From the NCBI GenBank assembly GCA_017437045.1, contig JAFSBY010000040.1, positions 1 through 64,000 of the forward strand: 64,000 bases of DNA, written 5' to 3'. Positions 7,081-15,186 of the stretch are shown here, one piece after another; within the stretch, counting starts at the first letter, position 1, and each line of letters opens with the position of its first letter. The position numbers were made by a program, and so were the translations under genes. This DNA is from Alistipes sp. (GTDB taxonomy: Bacteria; Bacteroidota; Bacteroidia; Bacteroidales; Rikenellaceae). A model generated the notes under the pieces. The model was not told the DNA's origin. It saw nothing but the letters and a program-made list of their open reading frames with translations, and made no database searches.

Positions 7081-9087
7081 ATGAAGCATCTTCTTGTTAG
7101 CTGTTTTTTGTGGCTGTTGCCACTTGCCGCATCGGGGCAGAGCGATCTCTCTCGCATGGTTTGTGATCAGACGTGTAAGGAGGAGGCCTCGACCAATCCT
7201 CCCAAGCAGGTCCAATCGACGGTCACGCAGGAGCCGCGTCGTACGCCTGCGGTTGAGCCGACCGCACCGGTCAAATCGGCTAATGCGGTGAAACCGTCCT
7301 CTGCGGTTGAGCCCTCCGAGCCGGGTTATGCCGTAGTCTCTCCATTGGGGCTGCCCACCGTGCCTTTTATTGCGCCGTCAGCCCCTCTTGAGAGCTTGGA
7401 GGGGAAGACCATTGCTGTGGTGGGAGGGAGCTTTATGGCTGCAATTACGCATCCCGAGATCAAACGCCTGATCCTGGCCCATGCCCCCTCGGCAAAGGTG
7501 TTATTGCTCGACGAGATTGGGGCTGCCGGTGTCTATCCGGCACCGGGCATTACTCGTCGCGCCAAAGAGCAATTTCAAGAGCAACTGCGCAACAAGGGGG
7601 TGGATGCAGTCATTTCGGGAAATTGTGGTTGCGGATTATGTACCCCGAAAGAGGTGGGATCATGCCTTGCAGCCGAATATTTAGGCATCCCCTCGGTGGC
7701 CATTGCCGCTCCCGGATTTGTGGAGCAGGCCCGCTATACGGCGCGCAACAATGGTGTCGCCTACCTGCGTGTTGCGGAGTATCCGGGTGCCTTTGCAACG
7801 CATAGCCGTGAGGAGCTGTTGCGCCATACGCGCGAGGAGCTTTGGCCGCAGATTCTGAAGGCTTTAACCTCTTCGGCACAACCGGTTGAGCCGACGAATA
7901 AGGGGGCACAACAGGGTATCCGAGACGATGTGTTCTACGGTACGTTGCAGGAGGTGAATGACTATTTCGCCCAAATGCAGTGGTCGGACGGGTTGCCGAT
8001 CATTCCTCCCACCTTTGAGCGTGTCGAGGCATTCCTGCGTTATACAGATCTGAAGTGGGACGATACGGTGGCGGTGCTCCCCGTTGCCCATCGAAATACG
8101 ACCGCCTGGCATGTGGCCGTCAATGGGGTGATGGCGGGTTGTAAGCCGGAGTTTATGCCCATTCTGGTTGCGCTGACCGAGGCGTTGGGTGCTCCTGAAT
8201 TTCGCCGTACGATCGCCAGCACCCATGGCTGGACCCCCTATTGTTGGATCAATGGTCCCGTAGCACGACAGTTGGGCATCGAGTCGGGTCAGGGTGCTAT
8301 CTCGGCCGCAGCCAATGCCTCGATTGGGCGATTTTTGAACTTGGCTTTGATGAATCTGTGTGGCTATTATGTCACGCAGAATCGTATGGGCAGCTTTGGC
8401 TATCCGATGCCTTGGTGTCTGGCCGAGGATGAACAGGCTTGTAAAGCCGTGGGTTGGAAACCCTACCACGTGCGACAGGGCTATGGGGCAAACGAGCAGA
8501 CCGTCACCCTCACCTCGGCCTTGCTGTGGGGAAACAACATGGCCCCCTCGACCAAAGAGCCGCACCATCTGATGGAGCTCATTGCCTGGGATATCACCGA
8601 GCGCGGACAGTTTGCGCTGGGTAGTGGTCGTCAATTCACCCACCGTACGATCTTGCTGACGCAACCCGTAGCGGCCATCTTGGCTACGAAGTATCGCACC
8701 CCCGAACAGTTAGAGCGCACCCTGATTCGCACGGCTCGTCGTCCGCTTCATGAGCGTATTTTGGCTAACTATTACGCCAATCCTGGGAGTTCTCCCGAGG
8801 AACGCCATAACCTGCAACGGTGGAGCGGTCACCTGCGTCGTAGCGAGGAGGCATCGCCCACGCCGCCCCCCGCCTGGATCCCCTCGACCGACGATACGAT
8901 CGAGACCATCGCCACGATGAAGGAGGGGATGACCGCCTTTATTATCACCGGCGATGAGAGCCGTAACAAGCTCCAAACCATGCCCGGAGGCGGTTTCAAG
9001 ACGGTGCAGATTCAGTTGCCGCGCCAATGGGATCAGCTGATGGAGGAGGCCGGTTATGCGCCGTTGCAGACCTTTAAGATTCCGTAG
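7081..9087 (+). CDS. Exported UGSC-family (selenoprotein-type) protein, two-domain
   Basis: 668 residues. A signal peptide (MKHLLVSCFLWLLPLAASG) is followed by a Pro/Val/Ser-rich linker to about residue 90. Next is a UGSC-like domain (about 95-265) whose cysteine motif reads GNCGCGLCTPKEVGSC, followed by LAAEYLGIPSVAI as in the family. A long second domain (about 275-668) begins DVFYGTLQEVNDYF and contains the conserved stretches SDGLPIIPPT and VNGVMAGCKPEFMPI. In family members the key position can be selenocysteine; here all are Cys. The reaction is unknown; thiol redox chemistry is plausible. The ATG at 7081 is chosen over an upstream TTG (7054) because it opens directly into the signal peptide. 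Monocistronic, ending at a strong terminator. Confidence 0.75.
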   Translation: MKHLLVSCFLWLLPLAASGQSDLSRMVCDQTCKEEASTNPPKQVQSTVTQEPRRTPAVEPTAPVKSANAVKPSSAVEPSEPGYAVVSPLGLPTVPFIAPSAPLESLEGKTIAVVGGSFMAAITHPEIKRLILAHAPSAKVLLLDEIGAAGVYPAPGITRRAKEQFQEQLRNKGVDAVISGNCGCGLCTPKEVGSCLAAEYLGIPSVAIAAPGFVEQARYTARNNGVAYLRVAEYPGAFATHSREELLRHTREELWPQILKALTSSAQPVEPTNKGAQQGIRDDVFYGTLQEVNDYFAQMQWSDGLPIIPPTFERVEAFLRYTDLKWDDTVAVLPVAHRNTTAWHVAVNGVMAGCKPEFMPILVALTEALGAPEFRRTIASTHGWTPYCWINGPVARQLGIESGQGAISAAANASIGRFLNLALMNLCGYYVTQNRMGSFGYPMPWCLAEDEQACKAVGWKPYHVRQGYGANEQTVTLTSALLWGNNMAPSTKEPHHLMELIAWDITERGQFALGSGRQFTHRTILLTQPVAAILATKYRTPEQLERTLIRTARRPLHERILANYYANPGSSPEERHNLQRWSGHLRRSEEASPTPPPAWIPSTDDTIETIATMKEGMTAFIITGDESRNKLQTMPGGGFKTVQIQLPRQWDQLMEEAGYAPLQTFKIP

Positions 9088-9115
9088 TTCTGTTCGATGA
9101 AGGGCTTCAAGTAGC

Positions 9116-9153
9116 AGGGGCTGTCGCAACTTTTCTGTTGGACAGCCCCTTTG
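9116..9153 (+). terminator. Terminator after the UGSC-family gene
   Basis: The 10-bp stem AGGGGCTGTC (9116-9125) pairs with GACAGCCCCT (9141-9150), and T residues follow. Confidence 0.88.
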
Positions 9154-9177
9154 GTTGCTTGGAGGCGATGCTCCCGT

Positions 9178-9804
9178 TTAGAAGGAGATACCTACGCGGA
9201 AACCGAAATTCTGGAGTCCATCGACGCTGTAACTGAGCAGGTCGGAGCTGTTCGTTGCGTAGCTGTAGAACATCGCCACGTGGAACCCAAAGCGCATGTC
9301 GGGTCGCGGGAAGATCGAAACACCCACCTCGGGCGAGAGGTAGAATCCCCACGAATCGGTGTACTGTTTGTAGACGTAATAGTAGGAGGAGATCTGTGCC
9401 CACGAAGCACCGAGTTTGAGGCCGGCATAGGGCTCGAACATGCTATCCTTGAGGAAGATGTAACGGCTCGAAACGCCAAATGGCAGTTGGAAGATGGCAT
9501 GCTTCTGGCTGGTGGTCAGCGCCTGATTGCCGGCCAGGTCGAGCGTCTGGCGGGGCAGCTTCTTGAAATTGGTCTGGTAGTTCAGAAAACCACCGATGGT
9601 GATCTGGTCGGTCAGGAAATAACCTCCTTCGACCTGCATACCCCAACCCGAGAAGTCGTCGGCAAAGTCATTTCCGATCGGCATACCCATCTGCCAATCG
9701 ACGTTGAAATAGGCGTTGGGGAGAATCTGTGCCCGAGCACGCGGCGTGGCCACAAAGAGCAGCACGGCAAGGGCTGCCAGGGTGATATGAAGTGATTTTT
9801 TCAT
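9178..9804 (-). CDS. Outer-membrane beta-barrel protein
   Basis: 208 residues. The N-terminal signal peptide runs to about residue 25 (ends ATPRARAQ). The rest shows alternating hydrophobic/aromatic beta-strands with Gly-rich turns, for example GGYFLTDQITIGGFLNY and PYAGLKLGASWAQI, and it ends in VGISF, a typical barrel C-terminus with terminal Phe. This is a small outer-membrane barrel of about eight strands with unknown cargo or role. It lies 25 bp downstream of the DUF4136 lipoprotein gene and is probably co-transcribed with it. Confidence 0.82.
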   Translation of the reverse strand: MKKSLHITLAALAVLLFVATPRARAQILPNAYFNVDWQMGMPIGNDFADDFSGWGMQVEGGYFLTDQITIGGFLNYQTNFKKLPRQTLDLAGNQALTTSQKHAIFQLPFGVSSRYIFLKDSMFEPYAGLKLGASWAQISSYYYVYKQYTDSWGFYLSPEVGVSIFPRPDMRFGFHVAMFYSYATNSSDLLSYSVDGLQNFGFRVGISF

Positions 9805-9829
9805 CGTATAAAAGGCTTTTTTCGTGTGG

Positions 9830-10501
9830 TTATTTTTTCAGATAGGGCGACTGCGTAAATCCCTGCTCAATGGCCTGCGAGGCATCGGTAATGTCGATCG
9901 TCTGCCGATCGTTGAGCAGACCGCTCACGTAGAGATTCCAGATTACGGGCAGACTCTTTCCCGAACCGGATTCGCTGCGAAGATTGACCATTTCGGCCAA
10001 CAGTGATCCGGTCGTATAGCCATAATAGACAGCCGCATAGGGGTAATACCACCCATACCAGGGACCCCAATAGCCCGGGTCCCAATAATAGGGGTAATAG
10101 CTCCACCAATAGGGGTTGTTGTAGCCCACAAAGTAGGTGGTGTCTTCCACATAGCTGAGTTGAAAACCTACGTCGGCCGAGGCGCGTATGGTGGGGTCGA
10201 GTACCCGTTCATAGCCGCGCTCATCCATCTGGCTGACAAAGGTGTTGATGAGTGTCAGGGCGTCGGTGTCCTTCCAATATTTGGCCACTTTGTTGCCCTC
10301 CTTATCGACAGCATTCGAGCCTATGATCAAGATGCTGTCAGGGATGTAATAGGTTGAGATGGTCTCGAACGACGTCTCGGTATCGGCGGTCGTATAGACC
10401 AGATACTCATCTCTCAGACCCGACGTCGAGGGGTCTTTCTGGCAGCTCACCAGCAGAAGGGCTGCGAGCACCCATACCCATGTGAGGTGTTTGATTTTCA
10501 T
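9830..10501 (-). CDS. DUF4136-domain lipoprotein
   Basis: 223 residues. The lipobox LLVSC places a lipidated Cys at residue 20, so it should be anchored in the envelope. The domain pattern fits DUF4136: YLVYTTADTETSFETISTYYIPD, then a segment YERVLDPTIRASADVGFQLSY that is usual in this family, and GSLLAEMVNL near the C-terminus. A remarkable Tyr/Trp/Pro-rich stretch lies at about residues 126-165. The function of DUF4136 is not established. It is the upstream gene of a two-gene unit with the outer-membrane barrel. Confidence 0.85.
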   Translation of the reverse strand: MKIKHLTWVWVLAALLLVSCQKDPSTSGLRDEYLVYTTADTETSFETISTYYIPDSILIIGSNAVDKEGNKVAKYWKDTDALTLINTFVSQMDERGYERVLDPTIRASADVGFQLSYVEDTTYFVGYNNPYWWSYYPYYWDPGYWGPWYGWYYPYAAVYYGYTTGSLLAEMVNLRSESGSGKSLPVIWNLYVSGLLNDRQTIDITDASQAIEQGFTQSPYLKK

Positions 10502-10566
10502 ATTGCCGAAATGTTAATGTTGTACAGTTCGGCCAAAAATCAAATATTGTGCCCTGCTGAAATTTT

Positions 10567-11067
10567 TTATGCCAGCAACTTCTCAAAAGCCACCAAATAA
10601 CGGCTCTCGAAACAGATCACGCCACAGCGCGTAAAGCCCAATTTGGGCAGCAACTGTTGCATGACCCGATTATCGGCATGCGTATCGCATCGAAAACTGA
10701 TCGCTTGACCCCGCGCCAAGGCCTCGACCTCCTCCATGAAGCGGATGCCATAGCCGAGGCGCAAGACCCGCTCATCGACACACATGCGGTGCACCACCAC
10801 GTAACGTTCCTCGGTGGTGAGCCACGCTCCGTCGATCTGACGATAGGCCGGCTCACCGGTGAAGATCACCGCTCCGTAGCACACCACGCGATCGTGTTCT
10901 TCGATCACATAACCCACCCCGTCGGCTATATCTTGGGCGATGCACGCCGGGTTGGGATAGCCGTGTTGCCACTGATCAACCCCCGCCTCGCCCAACCGCC
11001 GAATCGCGGTCTGCATCATCCGCCAAATGACCTCACTGTCATGGATGGTAGCCTTTCTGAATCGCAT
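10567..11067 (-). CDS. GNAT-family N-acetyltransferase
   Basis: 166 residues with the GNAT fold: an N-terminal MRFRKATIHDSEVIWRMM helix, a central strand VVVHRMCVDERVLRLGYGIRFMEEVEALA with a degenerate acetyl-CoA loop (RLGYGIRF in place of Q/RxxGxG/A), and a C-terminal DTHADNRVMQQLLPKLGFTRCGVI, the usual N-x-x-x-x-x-x-Y/L-x-K-x-GF element. The substrate is unknown. It is the last gene of the minus-strand operon HAD-rdgB-folE-kinase-GNAT, 21 bp after the kinase. Confidence 0.88.
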   Translation of the reverse strand: MRFRKATIHDSEVIWRMMQTAIRRLGEAGVDQWQHGYPNPACIAQDIADGVGYVIEEHDRVVCYGAVIFTGEPAYRQIDGAWLTTEERYVVVHRMCVDERVLRLGYGIRFMEEVEALARGQAISFRCDTHADNRVMQQLLPKLGFTRCGVICFESRYLVAFEKLLA

Positions 11068-11088
11068 GGTTTGGGTTGTGTAAGTCGG

Positions 11089-12927
11089 TTAGAATTTAGC
11101 AATAGCACGGGTTCCACCATACCCGCTTTTGGGTGTATCTTCAGTTTTTCCGTAGAACATATTGACTATGTATACGCAGCAAGAACCAGTTTCAGGAGAA
11201 CGACCATCCTGATACAAAGATTGCCGACGGGTACCTTCGGTGGATGACCAATACCAATGCCAACCGGATTTGTCCACGTTATCTAATAGAACGCCTCCTT
11301 TTTTAGCAATTGTTTGATTCACGATATCATGGACGTGCTTATTGAGCGTAAACACCTTGAGTTCTTCAATAGCTGGCAAATACCATCCCTCGCCTAAGTC
11401 GGCACACCAAGCAAAGGCCGGGTATTTCTTGTACCAATTCGGCCGTTGCTGTACGGCTTTCATATTGGCCAGACCATCCGTTTTGCTTGAAGCCTTAATC
11501 CAACGGACGTTTTCGTTGTCATTAGAGGTCCATTGCCGAGATATTTTGGGAACAGCCATATTGATAATTTTGCCGTGACGACCCGAGGCATCGACCTCAA
11601 AGACCACGCCCTCTTTGCCATTTACGTTGTAGTAATCACCTACTTGGAAAACACCATCACGTCCTTTCCCGGCATCAACCATTTGAGCAATACGCTCTTT
11701 TTCGGCTTTTTCTAAACTATCTTTAACAAAAGCTTCACGTACGATACGTTGGTGTTCTGCTTGCTCTTTGGATATTTTTGCATTGCGATATACCCAAAAA
11801 CAACTTGCCATCATCAGCATGATTAGGATCATCCATCCCCAATTTTTAGGGCTTTTTGCTGTTGGTTTGGTAGGTTGAGTAAGGTTTGGGTGGGTTGTTG
11901 GAGGTTCATCCACTTCTGTGCAATCGCTATGCTTTGCCTCGTCTATGATAGTGGCCTCGGCAGCGGGGTCGTTGTAGACGGTCTTCTCCTCGGGGGCGGG
12001 AGCGACCGGTGGAGTAGCCGCTGTGCCATCCAAGGCTTTCAGGAACTCGGCCACCGTGGCGTAGCGGTTGCGCTTCAGACCCTCCATGGCCTTGGCGACC
12101 ACGGCAATAGTCCGTTTGCTCACCCCTTTGGCGGTGAGTTTCTCGGCGGGGAAACCCTCGTTGAGCAAGACCGAGGCCTCGGCCGGCCGTTCGCCCGTCA
12201 GCATCTTGAAGAGGGTTGCTCCCAGGGCATAGACATCAATCGCAGCGGCAAATTGTCCGCCCTCGCGGTAGTTGGCTTGCTCGATCGGGGCATAACCCGG
12301 CGTGCCACCACCGATCGTGGTGCTCGATTCGGGTGCACCCTCCTCGTCGTATTGCTTGGAGAGACCAAAGTCGATCAGGGCAACCGAGCCGTTTTTGCGC
12401 AGCATCACGTTGCCCGGTTTGAGGTCGAGGTGGAGGATCTTCTCGCCGTGCATATAGTCCAAAGCCGAACCGATCTGGCGGGCATAATCCAGCGCAACGG
12501 CCTCGCTCAGGCCGCCCTGCGCAGCGATCAGCTCATCCAACGAGCCACCCTCGCAGAACTCCATGGCGTAATAGACCGTATTGTTGGCCTCGAAGGATTC
12601 GAGTACGCGGACGATGTTCGGATGGCGCAGTTTGCTCAGATTCTGTGCCTCGCGGGCAAATTTGCGGCGGTAGTGTTCGTAGATGCCGCCCTGCGATCCG
12701 CCGCTGACCTGCGAACCTTTGCGCTCGTTTAGATCGCGCATGAAGAACTCTTTGACCGCCACTCGAATTTCGCTTTCAAAGGTTCCTAATGCTCCCTCGA
12801 CCTGTACGACGGTGGACGCCAAATAGGTGATGCCGAAAGTACCTTGTCCCAGTACTCGCTCGATGGTGTAGCGGTAAGTTGCTCCTTGCAAGAGACTGCC
12901 GCTGGCCAGATGATTCGTAATAGCCAT
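11089..12927 (-). CDS. Transmembrane Ser/Thr protein kinase with C-terminal periplasmic domain
   Basis: 612 residues. The N-terminal Hanks-type kinase domain (about 15-290) has the Gly loop VLGQGTFG, the ATP lysine in VAVKEFF, the catalytic loop HLDLKPGNVM, the metal site DFG and the APE-like APIEQ. The usual Arg of HRD is Leu, so this is a non-RD kinase with the catalytic Asp intact. A Pro/Thr-rich linker leads to one membrane helix (about 370-388), then a charged helix and a C-terminal domain (about 415-612) similar to DUF1566/FISUMP-type domains (GWYLPAIEELKVF, WYWSSTE). It follows folE by 12 bp. The C-terminal part may sense an envelope signal (inference). Confidence 0.9.
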   Translation of the reverse strand: MAITNHLASGSLLQGATYRYTIERVLGQGTFGITYLASTVVQVEGALGTFESEIRVAVKEFFMRDLNERKGSQVSGGSQGGIYEHYRRKFAREAQNLSKLRHPNIVRVLESFEANNTVYYAMEFCEGGSLDELIAAQGGLSEAVALDYARQIGSALDYMHGEKILHLDLKPGNVMLRKNGSVALIDFGLSKQYDEEGAPESSTTIGGGTPGYAPIEQANYREGGQFAAAIDVYALGATLFKMLTGERPAEASVLLNEGFPAEKLTAKGVSKRTIAVVAKAMEGLKRNRYATVAEFLKALDGTAATPPVAPAPEEKTVYNDPAAEATIIDEAKHSDCTEVDEPPTTHPNLTQPTKPTAKSPKNWGWMILIMLMMASCFWVYRNAKISKEQAEHQRIVREAFVKDSLEKAEKERIAQMVDAGKGRDGVFQVGDYYNVNGKEGVVFEVDASGRHGKIINMAVPKISRQWTSNDNENVRWIKASSKTDGLANMKAVQQRPNWYKKYPAFAWCADLGEGWYLPAIEELKVFTLNKHVHDIVNQTIAKKGGVLLDNVDKSGWHWYWSSTEGTRRQSLYQDGRSPETGSCCVYIVNMFYGKTEDTPKSGYGGTRAIAKF

Positions 12928-12939
12928 GGCAGCGCTGCT

Positions 12940-13545
12940 TTAACGATATTTGTGGGATATCAGATTCATAAACTCCTCGCGGGTGCGATGATCCGAGAGG
13001 AAGATGCCCGTAAAGGCCGAGGTGGTCGTGGCCGACTGCTGCTTCTCCACACCGCGCATCTGCATGCACATGTGGCTCGCCTCGATCACCACGGCTACAC
13101 CCATCGGGTTCAGGGCCTCCTGAATGCAGTCGCGGATCTGTACGGTCAGTCGCTCCTGCACCTGCAGGCGGCGCGCAAAGCACTCCACGACGCGGGCAAT
13201 CTTCGAGAGTCCGGTGATGTGGCCGTTGGGGATGTAGGCCACGTGTGCCTTGCCGTAGAAGGGCAGCAGGTGGTGTTCGCACATCGAATAGAGTTCGATA
13301 TCCTTGACCAGCACCATCTGTTTATACTCCTCGCGGAACATGGCCGAGCGGATAATCTCGAGCGGATCCTCGGCATAGCCCTTTGTCAGAAAACACATCG
13401 CTTTGGCCATGCGCTCGGGCGTTTTGATCAGCCCCTCGCGCTCGGGATCCTCGCCCAGCAGACGCAGAACCTCGGTGTAATGCTCCTTGAGCCGTTCGAT
13501 CGTCTCGGGGTTGTAGAGCTCCCCTCTCTTGTAGTTTGTCTCCAT
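12940..13545 (-). CDS. folE: GTP cyclohydrolase I
   Basis: Converts GTP to 7,8-dihydroneopterin triphosphate, the first step of tetrahydrofolate synthesis and a source of queuosine precursor. The zinc and catalytic motifs are complete: [36 protein letters not shown], and [13 protein letters not shown]. The 201 residues are standard with start METNYK at 13545. Upstream in-frame sequence overlaps rdgB and is not part of the protein. The gap to rdgB is 11 bp and to the kinase 12 bp. Confidence 0.97.
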   Translation of the reverse strand: METNYKRGELYNPETIERLKEHYTEVLRLLGEDPEREGLIKTPERMAKAMCFLTKGYAEDPLEIIRSAMFREEYKQMVLVKDIELYSMCEHHLLPFYGKAHVAYIPNGHITGLSKIARVVECFARRLQVQERLTVQIRDCIQEALNPMGVAVVIEASHMCMQMRGVEKQQSATTTSAFTGIFLSDHRTREEFMNLISHKYR

Positions 13546-13556
13546 CGTCTGTGCTC

Positions 13557-14138
13557 CTATTTTTCGGTTTGGTGCAGGTAGTCCACTAATTTGCGCACGG
13601 CACGCCCACGATGCGAGATGCCGTTTTTCTGCTCGGCCGACATCTCGGCAAAGGTACGATCGAAGCCCTCGGGTACAAAGAGCGGGTCGTAGCCAAACCC
13701 TTCCGAGCCGGCCTCGTGGTCGATGATGCGACCCTCGACAATCCCCTCGAAGAGGTGCTCCTTGCCCTGCTCGATCAGGCAGATCACCGTGCGGAAACGG
13801 GCCCGACGATTCTCCTCTCCGGCCAGATTTTTCAGCAACAGGCGGTTGTTGGCTGCAAAGTCGTGACCATCGGTGGCATAGCGGGCTGAATGCACCCCGG
13901 GGGCACCATTCAAGGCCTCGACCTCCAGCCCCGTGTCGTCGGCAAAGCAGTCCAAGCCCGTACGTTCGAAGAGGTAGCGGGCCTTTTGGCGGGCGTTGCC
14001 CTCGAGGGTTTCGGCCGTCTCGGGGATCTCCTCGTCGATGCCGCATTGGCGCGGGGTGACCAATTCGTAGCCGTCGCCCAGCACGGCCTGTACCTCGCTC
14101 AATTTGTGGGCGTTGTTGGTTGCAAAGATGATTTTCAT
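13557..14138 (-). CDS. rdgB: XTP/dITP diphosphatase (Ham1/RdgB)
   Basis: Hydrolyses non-canonical purine triphosphates such as dITP and XTP, keeping them out of DNA. Family signatures are present: [12 protein letters not shown] near the N-terminus, [20 protein letters not shown] with the catalytic Asp pair, GFGYDPLF, and [11 protein letters not shown] at the C-terminus. The 193 residues are typical. Its ATG overlaps the TAA of the upstream HAD gene by one base, which implies translational coupling. Confidence 0.97.
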   Translation of the reverse strand: MKIIFATNNAHKLSEVQAVLGDGYELVTPRQCGIDEEIPETAETLEGNARQKARYLFERTGLDCFADDTGLEVEALNGAPGVHSARYATDGHDFAANNRLLLKNLAGEENRRARFRTVICLIEQGKEHLFEGIVEGRIIDHEAGSEGFGYDPLFVPEGFDRTFAEMSAEQKNGISHRGRAVRKLVDYLHQTEK

Positions 14139-14980
14139 TATTTTCCGATTGTCATTTTTTCCAATTTATCGTCCAGATCCATCTTGTCGATGATTGTCTT
14201 TACGACCCGATCCAGCTCGCTCCCTTCGGAGTAGTCGGCCGGCGAGACATGGTTCACGCGGTTGTCGTGAATCAGCGTGGATAACGTTTGTCGTGCGCCT
14301 CGTTGCTCGGGGTTGAAGACAGCGATCGAGTGGCCGCCAAAGTTCTTGACCAGGCGCATGCAGGGGATGTCGGTCGTACCATCGCCCACGTAGATCATGT
14401 GTTTGAAGGGTACAGGCCGCTCATCTTCGGGGATGTAGCGATTGACCAGCGTCGAATCGAAGACCGACTCGACCCCCTTGTTGATCTTGAAGATAAATTG
14501 TGTCTTGTTCGTATAATTAACCGCCACGCCGGGCCAATAGGCGATGCCATCAACATCGTAGAGGAACGAGCAGGCGTAGATTTTGCGAAATTCATGGGCG
14601 ATCTCGGTTCCCTCGATGATCTCGGTGAGGCCCGACGAGTTGATGTAGTGCAGGATGCGGATGCCGCGCTCCTCGCCATAGCGGTTGATGCGCCCGAACC
14701 ACTCCTTCACACCGCGATAGAGGGCCACCTTGCGACCCGATTCGCGGAAGGCTTCACGGCGCAGCGAGAGCCCCTTTGATTTGGCCTCCTGGATCATGCG
14801 GGCCATGTAGGTGAGCACCATGTCGGCATCCTGCTCCTCGGCCAGCGTGTTGGCCTCGGTCCAAAACTCTTTGTTGCTCTTACCCACGGCGGGTATAAAG
14901 TCATACTCCTGCATGTTGCCCGGAGCCAGCGTGCCATCGAAATCGTAGATCAAGGCGATCGTAAAACGGGGATTTTCCAT
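14138..14980 (-). CDS. HAD-superfamily hydrolase
   Basis: 280 residues. Motif I is DFDGTL (nucleophile Asp near residue 12), a Ser-containing motif II is HYINSSG, and motif IV is [15 protein letters not shown] large cap region is inserted between motifs I and II, and a helical C-terminal tail follows. It should be a phosphatase with unknown substrate. The ATG at 14980 begins MENPRFT just before motif I; the longer in-frame extension has no support. It is the first gene of the five-gene minus operon and overlaps rdgB by 1 bp. Confidence 0.88.
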   Translation of the reverse strand: MENPRFTIALIYDFDGTLAPGNMQEYDFIPAVGKSNKEFWTEANTLAEEQDADMVLTYMARMIQEAKSKGLSLRREAFRESGRKVALYRGVKEWFGRINRYGEERGIRILHYINSSGLTEIIEGTEIAHEFRKIYACSFLYDVDGIAYWPGVAVNYTNKTQFIFKINKGVESVFDSTLVNRYIPEDERPVPFKHMIYVGDGTTDIPCMRLVKNFGGHSIAVFNPEQRGARQTLSTLIHDNRVNHVSPADYSEGSELDRVVKTIIDKMDLDDKLEKMTIGK

Positions 14981-15120
14981 CGAATTGTTTGGTTTAAGGG
15001 TTAAAGTTACAACTTTTTTCGACCAAATGCAATCGAAAAGTTTATTTACGCCCAAGTAAACTCTCTTTTCTTGAATTTCGCAGGTTGTAAGATTCCGCTT
15101 TTGTATACCTGTTCAATCCA

Positions 15121-15162
15121 ATAGGGGGTTGTCTAACAAACATTGTCCAGACATCCCCCTAT
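15121..15162. repeat. Long imperfect inverted repeat downstream of the GH32 gene
   Basis: A 14-bp arm (15121-15134) pairs with 15149-15162 with one mismatch; the core is five G opposite five C. The loop is 14 nt. There is no strong U-tract on either side, so it may be a Rho-independent-like stop for GH32, an RNA element, or a relic of a mobile-element end. Confidence 0.45.
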
Positions 15163-15186
15163 AAATTCTATTATGAAGCAACTTTT

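Noticed and set aside
9276-9286. CCACGTGGAAC inside the outer-membrane barrel gene
   Set aside because: Only one half of parS plus the core; left arm does not match.
12940-14046. 368-codon frame including folE
   Set aside because: The extra N-terminal part overlaps rdgB in another frame and has Arg/Pro/Gly-rich nonsense composition; folE starts at 13545.
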